Of a stretch of 64,000 bases of DNA, positions 41,046 to 49,775 are shown piece by piece; the stretch's first letter is position 1; every line of letters starts with the position of its first letter. The stretch spans positions 1 through 64,000 of the forward strand of contig NZ_OPYN01000224.1 of NCBI RefSeq assembly GCF_900277125.1. Reading direction: 5' to 3'. The DNA comes from Pseudomonas inefficax (GTDB lineage: Bacteria > Pseudomonadota > Gammaproteobacteria > Pseudomonadales > Pseudomonadaceae). A model generated the notes under the pieces. The model worked only from the letters and a program-made list of their open reading frames with translations. It made no database searches and had not been told where the DNA came from. A program made the translations under genes and the position numbers.

Positions 41046-43817
41046 GTGCGTCGGCTTCGGATTGCCTCAGCTCTGATCGTCAGCTTGCTGACCTTGCTCT
41101 GCATGTTCCCGGCTGCGGCCGAACAGGACGGAGGCTGGGCCGTTCTGCTCGACGAACAGGCCAACCTGCAACTGAGCGACGTGCGTTCCGAGCGTTATCG
41201 CAACCAGTTCAGCCCGCTGGTACTTGCCGACCTGGATGCCGCACCTGCGGAACAGGCCCTGTGGTTGCACTACCGCCTGGACCCCGGCGAGCAGGAACAA
41301 CTGCTGCGGGTTTTCGCCCCAGACCTTTCCGGCCTGGACCTCTACGCCCTCGAGGGCGACCAGCTTCTGCGTCAGCTGCACCATGGGCGCCAGGCCGGCA
41401 ATGCCAGCCCGACCCTGCGCGGCAGCGACCATGTATTGCCCCTGCCCAACAGCAAGCAACCCCTGGATATCTACCTGCGCCTGGTTTCCGAACACCAGCT
41501 ACGCCCGGCCATCAGCCTGGAGCCTGCAGCCGTGGCAGCCTCCGACCAGCGCCAGCCACTGCTGTTCGGCATGCTTTTCGGCGGGCTGGTGATGCTGATC
41601 CTGCACAACCTGATCCGCTTCCTCTACAGCCGCTCCAACACCACCCTGATACTGGCGCTGTACCACGGCCTGATGCTGCTCAGCGGCCTGATCCTGCTGA
41701 ACCTCAGCGGCCCCTGGTGGCACGTGTGGCATAGCGCGCAAACACCCGCCGCATACCTGACACTGGTCCTGGCCGGCCTGGCCGGGCTGTGTTTCACCCA
41801 GCATTTCTTCTCGCCATGCAACTCGCCACGGCTCAACCGCCTGCTGCAGGGCGAGATGCTGGTGGCCGGGGTGAGCGGGTTGGTGCTGCTGTTTGTCGAC
41901 ACCCTGCCGCTCAACCTGATGACCTACGCCCTGATGGCCCTGGGCAGCGTGAGCATGCTGCTGGTCAGCAGCTACCATTGGTACAAGGGCTATGCGCCAG
42001 CACGCCTGTTCAGCCTGGCCATGGTGGTGTTCAACCTCGGTGGCCTGGTGCTGCTGCCGGCACTGCTGGGCCTGACTCGTACCTCGACACCCTGGCTGCT
42101 GTGCATCCTGCTGGGCCTGACCGTGGCCAGCGGCCTGCTGCTCAACCTGGCAGTCAGCGAACGTCTGCGACGCATGAGCGAGGAGCGCTTCAGCGCCAGC
42201 CGCGCCCTGGCCGCCAGCGATGCCGAGATCAACGCCAAGGCTGAGTTCCTGGCCAAGATCAGTCACGAAATCCGCACCCCCATGAACGGTGTGCTGGGCA
42301 TGACCGAGCTGCTGCTGGGCACGCCGCTGTCGGTCAAGCAGCGCGACTACGTGCAGACCATTCACAGCGCCGGCAACGAACTGCTCACGCTGATCAACGA
42401 GATTCTCGACATTTCCAAGCTGGAATCCCGGCAGATCGAACTCGATGATGTGCAGTTCGACCTCAACGCCCTGATCGAGGATTGCCTGAACATCTTCCGC
42501 GCCAAGGCCGAACAACAGAACATCGAACTGATCAGCTTCACCCAGCCACAGGTACCACGGGTGATCAGCGGCGACCCGACGCGCCTGCGCCAGGCCTTGT
42601 CGAGCCTGCTGGAGAATGCCCTGAAAAACACCAGCCAGGGCGAGATCCTGCTGGTAGTGGCGCTGGACCAGCGCGGCGAGGTACCGCGCCTGCGCATCGC
42701 CGTGCAGGACAGCGGCGAACCGTTGCCCGCCGCTGACCGCGAAGCCCTGCTACAGGCCGAGTTGCACAGCCATCACTTCCTCTCCAGCAACAAGCTGGGC
42801 GGCCACCTGGGGCTGGTCATCGCCAAGCAGCTGATTGGCCTGATGCAGGGTGAGTTCGGCATCAAGAGCAGCACCGGCATGGGCAACACCCTGTGGCTGA
42901 CCCTGCCACTGGACCCTTCGCGCCTGGAACAGCCACCGGCAGACCTCGACAGCCCGCTGCGCGATGCCCGCGTGCTGGTGGTGGACGACAACGACACCTG
43001 CCGCAAGGTGCTGGTACAGCAGTGCAGCGCCTGGGGCATGAACGTCAGCGCGGTCCCGTCGGGCAAGGAAGCCCTGGCCCTGCTGCGCACCAAGGCTCAT
43101 CTGCGCGACTACTTCGATGCCGTGCTGCTGGACCAGAACATGCCAGGCATGACCGGCATGCAGCTGGCCGCCAAGATCAAGGAAGACCCGAGCCTGAACC
43201 ACGACATCCTGGTGGTGATGCTCACCGGCATCAGCAATGCGCCGAGCAAGGTCATTGCGCGCAACGCCGGGGTCAAGCGGATCCTCGCCAAGCCGGTGGC
43301 CGGCTACACGCTGAAAACCACCCTGGCCGAAGAGCTGGCCCAACGCGGCCGCGAGCAAGCCGTACCGCCCAGTTTGCCCGGCAGCCCCCAGGCACTAGAC
43401 CTGCCCGGCGACTTCCGCGTGCTGGTCGCCGAGGACAACAGCATTTCGACCAAGGTGATCCGCGGCATGCTCGGCAAGCTCAACCTCGAGCCCGACACCG
43501 CCAGCAATGGCGAAGAGGCCTTGCAGGCGATGAAGGCGCAGCACTATGACCTGGTGCTGATGGACTGCGAAATGCCGATACTGGACGGTTTCTCGGCCAC
43601 CCAGCAGCTGCGCGCCTGGGAAGCCGCCAACCAGCGCCAGCGCACCCCGGTGGTGGCGCTGACTGCGCACATACTTGCTGAACACAAGGAACGCGCCCGC
43701 CTGGCGGGCATGGATGGGCACATGGCCAAGCCGGTGGAATTGTCACAGTTGCGAGAGCTGATCCAGTACTGGGCCAATCAGCGGGAAGCCAAGGTGGATC
43801 CCGCGCATACTTCCTGA
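41046..43817 (+). CDS. Hybrid sensor histidine kinase with two receiver domains
   Basis: 923 residues from GTG 41046 (AAGGGA 8 bases upstream). Order: signal peptide (IVSLLTLLCMFPAAAEQ); 7TMR-DISMED2 sensor (about 25-165); seven-helix 7TMR-DISM module (about 175-375); HisKA with H407 in AKISHEIRTPMNG; HATPase (to about 625, although its ATP-lid region is divergent: QDSGEPLPAADREALL); REC1 with D696 (LLDQNMPGMTG); REC2 with D840 (LMDCEMPILDG). Ligand unknown. Similar N-terminus to the partial gene at position 1. Confidence 0.9.
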   Translation: MRRLRIASALIVSLLTLLCMFPAAAEQDGGWAVLLDEQANLQLSDVRSERYRNQFSPLVLADLDAAPAEQALWLHYRLDPGEQEQLLRVFAPDLSGLDLYALEGDQLLRQLHHGRQAGNASPTLRGSDHVLPLPNSKQPLDIYLRLVSEHQLRPAISLEPAAVAASDQRQPLLFGMLFGGLVMLILHNLIRFLYSRSNTTLILALYHGLMLLSGLILLNLSGPWWHVWHSAQTPAAYLTLVLAGLAGLCFTQHFFSPCNSPRLNRLLQGEMLVAGVSGLVLLFVDTLPLNLMTYALMALGSVSMLLVSSYHWYKGYAPARLFSLAMVVFNLGGLVLLPALLGLTRTSTPWLLCILLGLTVASGLLLNLAVSERLRRMSEERFSASRALAASDAEINAKAEFLAKISHEIRTPMNGVLGMTELLLGTPLSVKQRDYVQTIHSAGNELLTLINEILDISKLESRQIELDDVQFDLNALIEDCLNIFRAKAEQQNIELISFTQPQVPRVISGDPTRLRQALSSLLENALKNTSQGEILLVVALDQRGEVPRLRIAVQDSGEPLPAADREALLQAELHSHHFLSSNKLGGHLGLVIAKQLIGLMQGEFGIKSSTGMGNTLWLTLPLDPSRLEQPPADLDSPLRDARVLVVDDNDTCRKVLVQQCSAWGMNVSAVPSGKEALALLRTKAHLRDYFDAVLLDQNMPGMTGMQLAAKIKEDPSLNHDILVVMLTGISNAPSKVIARNAGVKRILAKPVAGYTLKTTLAEELAQRGREQAVPPSLPGSPQALDLPGDFRVLVAEDNSISTKVIRGMLGKLNLEPDTASNGEEALQAMKAQHYDLVLMDCEMPILDGFSATQQLRAWEAANQRQRTPVVALTAHILAEHKERARLAGMDGHMAKPVELSQLRELIQYWANQREAKVDPAHTS

Positions 43818-43826
43818 TCTGAGGCG

Positions 43827-43936
43827 CCTGTGCCGGCCTCTTCGCGGGTGAACCCGCTCCCACAGGGATAGCATTGCCTTCAGGCCTTGTGCAGTACCTG
43901 TGGGAGCGGGTTCACCCGCGAAGAGGCCGGCACAGG
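43827..43936. repeat. REP pair, type A
   Basis: Inverted REP units with arms CCTGTGCCGGCCTCTTCGCGGG/CCCGCGAAGAGGCCGGCACAGG, between the sensor kinase and marC. Confidence 0.9.
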
Positions 43937-43994
43937 CTATCAATAGAATCTGCTGATAAACTCTGCCCAGCCATAACTGCCTGGACTAGCCCCC

Positions 43995-44591
43995 ATGCTC
44001 CATGAGTTGTTCAGCGTCTACCTGAAAATGCTCGTGCTCTACAGCCCGTTCTTCGTGCTGTCGTGCTTCATCAGCCTGACCCGCGGCCACTCCAGCAAAG
44101 AGCGCAAGCAGCTGGCATGGAAGGTGGCTATTGCCGCGCTCGTCGCCAGTGTCCTGCTGTACCTGTTCGGGCGGGCGATCTTCGGCATCTTCGGCATCAC
44201 CGCCGACGCTTTCCGCATCGGCGCGGGCAGCGTGCTGTTCATCTCGGCACTGGGCATGGCTCAAGGCAAATCCGCAGTACAGGCCGACAACGTGCAGCAG
44301 GACGTCACCATCGTACCGCTGACCATCCCGCTCACCGTTGGCCCCGGCACCATCGGGGCACTGCTGGTAATGGGCGTCGGCCACCCGCATTGGGACGACA
44401 AGCTGCTGGCCATCATCAGCATAGCCCTGGCCAGCTTCACCGTCGGCCTGGTGCTGTACCTGTCACACCGTATCGAGCGCATCCTCGGCGACCAGGGCCT
44501 GCAGATCGTCAGCCGCCTGATGGGGCTGTTCGTCTGCGCCCTGGCGGCGCAGATCATCTTCACCGGAATCAAGGGCTACCTGACCTCCTAG
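43995..44591 (+). CDS. MarC family integral membrane protein
   Basis: 198 residues, about six membrane helices; MarC/UPF0056 features PLTIPLTVGPGTIGALLVMG and RIERILGDQGLQIVSRLMGLFVCALAAQ are present. Family function is unsettled; the old link to multiple antibiotic resistance is not supported. Its TAG stop overlaps the stop of the facing gene by 4 bases, which is unusual and marks the edge of the three-gene cassette. Confidence 0.88.
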   Translation: MLHELFSVYLKMLVLYSPFFVLSCFISLTRGHSSKERKQLAWKVAIAALVASVLLYLFGRAIFGIFGITADAFRIGAGSVLFISALGMAQGKSAVQADNVQQDVTIVPLTIPLTVGPGTIGALLVMGVGHPHWDDKLLAIISIALASFTVGLVLYLSHRIERILGDQGLQIVSRLMGLFVCALAAQIIFTGIKGYLTS

Positions 44592-45211
44592 AGGGCGTAA
44601 TCCAGAACACGCTGCATGGACACCTGCACCACCCGGTCCTGCACCTTGGGCAAGAAGCTGTGCTCGAATGCCAACAGGTTGAAACGTATCAACTCCGCAC
44701 GCACGTTCCGGTAGCTGCGCTTGTGGCTGATGAAGCCCGCGCCGAAGGCCGAGCGCGTGTCGGTCTCATGGTAAAGCACCATATCCACACGATTGGCACC
44801 GGCCGGCGCACACGGCAACAACTGGAAGTGCTGGCGTTCATAGGCGCGCCGCTCAAGCTCCTGCAGAACCGACGGGTTGGCCAGCAGCTTCTGCATGGAG
44901 ATGCCGATGGCCGAGGCAAAATGTTCGCCGGCGGTTACCGCGATGGTTTCCAGCACCTGATCGGCCTGCCGGGCGCGGCGCTGGTCGGGCCAATGAAGCT
45001 GCTCGGCAGACACGGCGTCCCAGCCCATGTACTTGAGCTGGTTGCGGTAGTAGGCAAACCAGTCCTCGACCAACCCTTCCCTGCACGCCGTCTCGGTCGC
45101 GCGCTCGGCCATCGCCAGGGCCAGTTTCACCTTGGTTTTGTGCGCCGCGGAAATACCCGGCAGAAACGAGACAATTCCTGCACCGATCACGGCAGACGTG
45201 GCTTCACTCAT
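44588..45211 (-). CDS. Cassette protein C, unknown paralogue
   Basis: 207 residues, not recognised. ATG 45211 has AGGAG upstream and lies inside the end of gene B (8-base overlap). Visible features: Gly-rich hydrophobic N-terminus (AVIGAGIVSFLPGIS), the block WFAYYRNQLKYMGW at residue 51, and the C-terminal SMQRVLDYAL. These positions match protein A (W60, SVENVLQYDI) and protein B (W55), so the three look like ancient duplicates. The middle contains TRSAFGAGFISHKRSY. No signal peptide or catalytic motif is recognised. Its stop overlaps that of marC. Confidence 0.75.
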   Translation of the reverse strand: MSEATSAVIGAGIVSFLPGISAAHKTKVKLALAMAERATETACREGLVEDWFAYYRNQLKYMGWDAVSAEQLHWPDQRRARQADQVLETIAVTAGEHFASAIGISMQKLLANPSVLQELERRAYERQHFQLLPCAPAGANRVDMVLYHETDTRSAFGAGFISHKRSYRNVRAELIRFNLLAFEHSFLPKVQDRVVQVSMQRVLDYAL

Positions 45212-45896
45212 GATGTGCTCCTGTTGCTGGCGCATGAGGGTCGAATCGGTAGTCACCCTGGGCATCCTTCAGTCTCATCAATGCCTGCAGTTCGTCACGC
45301 TGGTGTTGGAAGCGCCCGTTATCCAGCAACAGAGAAACTGCATTGAACTCGGCTTCCCCCTGAAGCAGTTGTTCGCTTAGCAATCGATCCAGCGAGACGC
45401 CCGAGATCGGCTTGTCGATTTGCAAGGTGATGCTGCAAAGCTCGAGGGCCGGACCTGGTTTGAGCAGGCCAAGCTCGATCACCAACTGCGAACGCTGCGC
45501 CTGGTCCTGCGCGCTGAATTTCAGCAAGTGGCAAAAACCTGCTGCTGATCGTTCCAGGCCCGCCTTTACCGCGGCCAGCACGGCCTCGTGGCGGATCGAG
45601 CGTATTTTCAGCCATGCCTCAAGTGGCTGAACCTGCGCGCTACGCGCGGGTTGCCCCAACTGTTTGAGGTCATGCGTGCTGGCCAGCTTGATCCAGCCCA
45701 GTTGGCGGTATGCATCTAGGTAGGCGGCGTACCAGCCGTCGTAGTTTTCAAAGCGTGACCCAGCGTTCTTGTTGGCCAACAACTGCGCGTAAAGTATCGA
45801 GTCGAAGGCGGCCTGACGCTGAATCGGGCCGGTTCCCGCGGGATACAGCAACGCCGTTCCACCAATCAACATCAGTTGTTCAACTGTCTTATCCAT
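45204..45896 (-). CDS. Cassette protein B, unknown paralogue
   Basis: 230 residues, not recognised. It shares the pattern of its neighbours: hydrophobic Gly-rich start (LMLIGGTALLYPAGTG), then AQLLANKNAG and WYAAYLDAYRQLGW at residue 55. The C-terminal helix-like segment FQHQRDELQALMRLKD lacks the V-L-x-Y end of A and C and instead has a 20-residue hydrophilic tail. ATG 45896 follows GAGG. A hairpin separates it from gene A; it overlaps gene C. Confidence 0.75.
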   Translation of the reverse strand: MDKTVEQLMLIGGTALLYPAGTGPIQRQAAFDSILYAQLLANKNAGSRFENYDGWYAAYLDAYRQLGWIKLASTHDLKQLGQPARSAQVQPLEAWLKIRSIRHEAVLAAVKAGLERSAAGFCHLLKFSAQDQAQRSQLVIELGLLKPGPALELCSITLQIDKPISGVSLDRLLSEQLLQGEAEFNAVSLLLDNGRFQHQRDELQALMRLKDAQGDYRFDPHAPATGAHHE

Positions 45897-45923
45897 TGCG
45901 TTGCCTCGTCACAAGGAGTCGAA

Positions 45924-45952
45924 CAAGGCGGCGTTGCGTCAACGCCGCCTTG
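45924..45952 (-). terminator. Perfect hairpin between cassette genes A and B
   Basis: 12-bp perfect stem CAAGGCGGCGTT/AACGCCGCCTTG with a 5-base loop, beginning 3 bases after the gene A stop on the minus strand. The downstream minus-strand sequence is TTCGACTCCTTGT, not a true U-tract. Probably a partial terminator or mRNA-end stabiliser lowering B and C relative to A. Confidence 0.6.
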
Positions 45953-45955
45953 CAC

Positions 45956-46639
45956 TCAGATGTCGTATTGGAGAACGTTCTCGACGCTGCGCACACCGAG
46001 TTTGTTTTCCACGGTTTCGCGGATTTTGTCGTAGACGAAGGTGTTGAGGGTGAGTACCGCCGTGCCGGCATAGTAGTGGGTCTTGTCCAGCTTCCACTGG
46101 ATGCCCAGGATGTCGTCATCCAGTTGCGGGGCAGAGGCCTGGATGCAGCTCACCACCATGACCACATCCTTGTTTTGGGTTTCGATGCAGGCGGCCAGGC
46201 CGACCATGCCCCTGGCCTTGTTCTTGCGCTTGTGGTCGAGCACCTTGGCGTCGTTTTCGACTTCGGTCATTTTGTCGAAGGCCACCTTGGCCAGCTTACC
46301 CAACTTGGTACCAGCCAGCATTGCATTCCCCGCCACACCGATCGCCCGTATAGCGACAGCGCCTACGGTGACAGACAGTTCCGCCGAGGTTTCCAGTTCG
46401 AAACTACGCTTGGGAATGGTAAAGCCAAGATCACGCATGACATCGATGAACCGCTCGTACCACTCCCTGCTCTGCTTTTCTGCATCGAAGGATTTGTCAG
46501 CCACCAGGGTGGCAAAGTGGAAGGCGTTCTTTACGTCATGACGGCTTTGCGCCGACATGCCAGCGCCGCAGGCCAGCAGGTTGCCTTCGACCAGGATGGC
46601 GGAATCTTTGGTGGTGGTGCCTTGTATTGCTTCGGACAT
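45956..46639 (-). CDS. Cassette protein A, unknown paralogue
   Basis: 227 residues from ATG 46639, which has a strong AAGGAG 7 bases upstream. Not recognised. Gly27 in LLACGAGMS is followed after 33 residues by WYERFIDVMRDLGF (W60); a small-residue hydrophobic stretch (SVTVGAVAIRAIGVAGNAMLAG, about 89-110, within the 20-residue core VTVGAVAIRAIGVAG) has no counterpart seen in B. A beta-rich C-terminal half contains VVMVVSCIQAS and ends SVENVLQYDI. It lies 93 bases after cobJ on the same strand. Third-position GC looks lower than in neighbouring core genes. Confidence 0.75.
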   Translation of the reverse strand: MSEAIQGTTTKDSAILVEGNLLACGAGMSAQSRHDVKNAFHFATLVADKSFDAEKQSREWYERFIDVMRDLGFTIPKRSFELETSAELSVTVGAVAIRAIGVAGNAMLAGTKLGKLAKVAFDKMTEVENDAKVLDHKRKNKARGMVGLAACIETQNKDVVMVVSCIQASAPQLDDDILGIQWKLDKTHYYAGTAVLTLNTFVYDKIRETVENKLGVRSVENVLQYDI

Positions 46640-46658
46640 GTGGAAACTCCTTGATGGT

Positions 46659-46678
46659 TGCCCCATGAGTCAGGGGCA
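46659..46678 (-). other. Short inverted repeat between cobJ and cassette gene A
   Basis: TGCCCC-ATGAGTCA-GGGGCA: perfect 6-bp arms with an 8-base loop, 20 bases upstream of the gene A ATG. Could be a protein site or weak 5' UTR hairpin. No U-tract, and no convincing promoter was found in the 93-base gap. Confidence 0.35.
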
Positions 46679-46732
46679 GCCACCTTAGCCAGCGCGGGCG
46701 ATACGCAACGCGCTGAAGAGTTTCCGAAGTAT

Positions 46733-48430
46733 TCAGGAGGCCGAGGGATACCAACGTGGAGTGTAGGCCCACACTCCACCCGACAGGCGAGGAAACACGC
46801 AGGTTGTCGAGGAGCCCACCAACACCATGGTGCGCATGTCGACCATTTCCGGCAGCAGCTCGGCCAATGTGACGACCTTCAGCGTCTGCCCCGGCCTACC
46901 GATATCCCGGCCAAGGACTACAGGCGTGTTCCCCTCGCGGTGTCGGCGCACGACCTCCAGCGCAACCCCAAGCTGGTGTGGCCTGGCCTTGGAAATCGGG
47001 TTGTAGAACGCCAGCACCAGGTCGGCCTGGGCCGCCAGGTCCAGGCGCTTTTCAATGATCGACCAAGGCTTGAGGTTGTCCGACAGCGACATCACGCAGA
47101 AGTCATGCCCCAGCGGCGCGCCTGCCTGCGCGGCTGTCGCGAGCGAAGCCGACACCCCCGGCAGTATCTCGAGATCGACGCGATGCCACGCGGGGTCGCT
47201 CGATTCGTGCAACGCTTCGAGCACCGCAGCAGCCATGGCGAACACGCCTGGGTCGCCAGACGAAACCACCACCACCGAACGCCCTTGGGCCGCCAGTTCG
47301 AAAGCGTGCCGGGCACGCTGCATCTCTTCACGATTATCGGTGCAGTGCAGCACCTGGTCGTCACGGAACGGACCGGCCATGCGCACGTAGGTTTCGTAAC
47401 CGAGCACATCCTCGGCCCGCGCCAGTTCGGCCTTTACCGCCGGCACCATCAGCTCGGCTGCACCCGGCCCCAGGCCAATGACCGCCAGGCGACCCCGACG
47501 ACGGCCAACCTGCGCCACCTCGACCGGGGCAGGCGCCACCGCGATGACTACATCTGCCACCTCGATCAGTTGCGCAGCGGGCAATGCCGCAGCAACCATG
47601 CCCGCCACATCATGCGCTTTGGCGGCAAAACGCAAGGCGACACCCAGGGCCTGTGCCGCTTCGTGCAGGGCGCCATCGGCCATGGCTTGCTCGTCGGCCA
47701 GCAGGCAGGCCACTGCAGGCTCGGCGATGCCGGCCTGCTGCAATGCCGCACGGATACTGGCCAGGCTGCCGCCGGCAACACCCACTACCACCGAACGCGG
47801 GTGGATCAGCAGCTCGTCGCGGCTGGCCGGGCGGGCCTGGTGCCCCACATGGATGGTACGCCGGGCCGCCTCGCTGGCAGGCAACTGCGCCTGCTGCAGC
47901 CACGGCGCGTCACCTTCGATGCGCACCGCCTCGCCAGCCAGCAGGTCGGAGACGAAGCGCTTGCCTTGTTCGATATCCCCCAGCGCATAGCCTTGCGGCG
48001 GGTTCAGCAGACAGGTGCCGAAACGCAGCTCGCCGCTGGTGGTGATCGCCGCAGCAACCCCCAATGCTTCAGCGATCTGGCGCGCGATCACGTTCACACC
48101 GCCAAGGCCACCGAGCAACGGCACTACGGCACTGCCGTCTTCGGCCACGGCCAGTACCGGCGGCTCGACACCTTTCTCGCTGAGCAAGCTGGCCAGGCTG
48201 CGGATGACGATACCCGCCGCGCACAGGGCGATGATCGGTGTGTTCTGCTGGTACAGCTCGCGCAGGGTATCGCCGAACGCGGTGTAGCAAAGGTCGGCAC
48301 CCTCGACCCGGCCTTCCAGCCCATGGATCGATGCTTGTGGATAACACTGCTGGATACGCTGCGCCGTGGCCAGGCTGCCCTGGCCAAGAATGACGATCGC
48401 CGGTGCCTGGTGCATGTTCAGCCCTGCCAT
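46733..48430 (-). CDS. cobJ: CbiG-CobJ fusion (precorrin-3B C17-methyltransferase)
   Basis: 565 residues. Residues 1-210 resemble CbiG N-terminal and middle regions ([38 protein letters not shown]); 210-325 the CbiG C-terminal/CobE domain ([19 protein letters not shown]); 325-565 the CobJ methyltransferase ([48 protein letters not shown]). Performs ring contraction in cobalamin synthesis. ATG 48430 overlaps cobI by 13 bases; ATG 48415 (MHQAP) with AGGG upstream is an alternative. Confidence 0.92.
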   Translation of the reverse strand: MAGLNMHQAPAIVILGQGSLATAQRIQQCYPQASIHGLEGRVEGADLCYTAFGDTLRELYQQNTPIIALCAAGIVIRSLASLLSEKGVEPPVLAVAEDGSAVVPLLGGLGGVNVIARQIAEALGVAAAITTSGELRFGTCLLNPPQGYALGDIEQGKRFVSDLLAGEAVRIEGDAPWLQQAQLPASEAARRTIHVGHQARPASRDELLIHPRSVVVGVAGGSLASIRAALQQAGIAEPAVACLLADEQAMADGALHEAAQALGVALRFAAKAHDVAGMVAAALPAAQLIEVADVVIAVAPAPVEVAQVGRRRGRLAVIGLGPGAAELMVPAVKAELARAEDVLGYETYVRMAGPFRDDQVLHCTDNREEMQRARHAFELAAQGRSVVVVSSGDPGVFAMAAAVLEALHESSDPAWHRVDLEILPGVSASLATAAQAGAPLGHDFCVMSLSDNLKPWSIIEKRLDLAAQADLVLAFYNPISKARPHQLGVALEVVRRHREGNTPVVLGRDIGRPGQTLKVVTLAELLPEMVDMRTMVLVGSSTTCVFPRLSGGVWAYTPRWYPSAS

Positions 48431-49152
48431 TTTTCACCCGGTACGATGATCAGCGAGAAGTACGGTGACGACTGTGGGTCGACCTGGTCCAGCGGCACGA
48501 TCTTCTGGTTGGCCATGGTCGCCCGCTCCACATACAGCGCGCGCCCGTCCAGGCCCAGTTCAGCCAGCACTTCGCGCACCTTGGGGAAGTTGCGGCCAAG
48601 TTTCATGATCACCGCCGCGTCGGCGTCGGCCAGGCGACGCTTGAGCTCTTCGGCCGGCAACACGCCAGACAGCACCGACAGGCTCTGGTTGCGGTATACC
48701 AACGGCGCGCCCAGTACCGAGGCGCCACCGAGCATCGAGCAGACGCCCGGGATCACTTCGGCCTCGTAGCGCTGCGCCAGTCGGTCGTGCAGGTACATGT
48801 AGGAACCGTAAAAGAACGGGTCGCCTTCGCAGATAACCGCCACGTCGCGGCCGGCATCCAGGTGCTCGGCTACCTGCACGCTGGCCTCGTCGTAGAAGTC
48901 GCTGATTACCTGCTCATAGGACAGCGGCGCCGGCAGCGCTTCGGTGGTTACCGGGTAGACCAGTGGCAGCAAGGTCTGCTCGGGCTGCAGGTGCGCCTCG
49001 ATGATGCCGAAGGCGTTACCGCGCTTGCCCTTGGCCACGAAGTAGCCGACCACGGGCGCTTCACGCAGCAGGCGCAGGGCCTTGAGGGTAATCAGTTCAG
49101 GGTCGCCAGGGCCTACGCCCAGGCCGAGCAGACGTCCACGCGGCGCCATCAT
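48418..49152 (-). CDS. cobI: Precorrin-2 C20-methyltransferase
   Basis: 244 residues; [20 protein letters not shown] at the N-terminus, [18 protein letters not shown] and [20 protein letters not shown] are the tetrapyrrole-methylase motifs. SAM-dependent methylation giving precorrin-3A. Tandem ATGs at 49152/49149 overlap the cobH stop, so it is translationally coupled. A longer frame to 49557 runs through cobH and is not real. Confidence 0.94.
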   Translation of the reverse strand: MMAPRGRLLGLGVGPGDPELITLKALRLLREAPVVGYFVAKGKRGNAFGIIEAHLQPEQTLLPLVYPVTTEALPAPLSYEQVISDFYDEASVQVAEHLDAGRDVAVICEGDPFFYGSYMYLHDRLAQRYEAEVIPGVCSMLGGASVLGAPLVYRNQSLSVLSGVLPAEELKRRLADADAAVIMKLGRNFPKVREVLAELGLDGRALYVERATMANQKIVPLDQVDPQSSPYFSLIIVPGEKWQG

Positions 49153-49775
49153 TCCACCTCCGTGGCCAGGGCGTTGACCGCGGCGGCGGCCATCGCGCTG
49201 CCGCCCAGGCGGCCCTGCATGATCACGAACGGCACGCCACGGCTGTCGGCGGCGAGCATCGCCTTGGACTCGGCGGCACCGACGAAACCGACCGGGAAGC
49301 CTAGGATCAACGCCGGCTTGGGGGCGCCGGCGTCGAGCATTTCCAGCAGGTAGAACAGTGCGGTAGGCGCGTTGCCGATCACCACCACACTGCCTTCCAG
49401 ATGCGGGCGCCACAGCTCCAGGGCCACGGCGGAACGGGTGTTGCCGGCGTCTTTCGCCAGGCCCGGCACGCTCGGGTCGCGCAGGGTGCAGATGACCTTG
49501 TTGTCGGCGGGCAGGCGGGCGCGAGTGATGCCTTCGGCGACCATATGCGCATCGCACAGGATCGGCGCGCCGTTCAGCAGCGCCTCGCGCCCGGCCCGGC
49601 CGGCGCCTTCGGAGAACTGCAGGCCGTCGATGGCGTCAACCATGCCACAGGCGTGGATCACGCGCACGGCGAGCTTTTCGAGGTCTGCGGGGATCCGCTC
49701 GAGTCGGGCTTCTTCGCGGATGATCCGGAAGGAGTTGCGATAGATCTCCTGACCATCGCGGATGTAGTCAATCAT
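49149..49775 (-). CDS. cobH: Precorrin-8X methylmutase
   Basis: Moves the C11 methyl group to C12, giving hydrogenobyrinate. 208 residues from ATG 49775 ([16 protein letters not shown]), with the catalytic-His region [13 protein letters not shown] and [32 protein letters not shown]. It overlaps cobG by 8 bases. Confidence 0.95.
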   Translation of the reverse strand: MIDYIRDGQEIYRNSFRIIREEARLERIPADLEKLAVRVIHACGMVDAIDGLQFSEGAGRAGREALLNGAPILCDAHMVAEGITRARLPADNKVICTLRDPSVPGLAKDAGNTRSAVALELWRPHLEGSVVVIGNAPTALFYLLEMLDAGAPKPALILGFPVGFVGAAESKAMLAADSRGVPFVIMQGRLGGSAMAAAAVNALATEVE

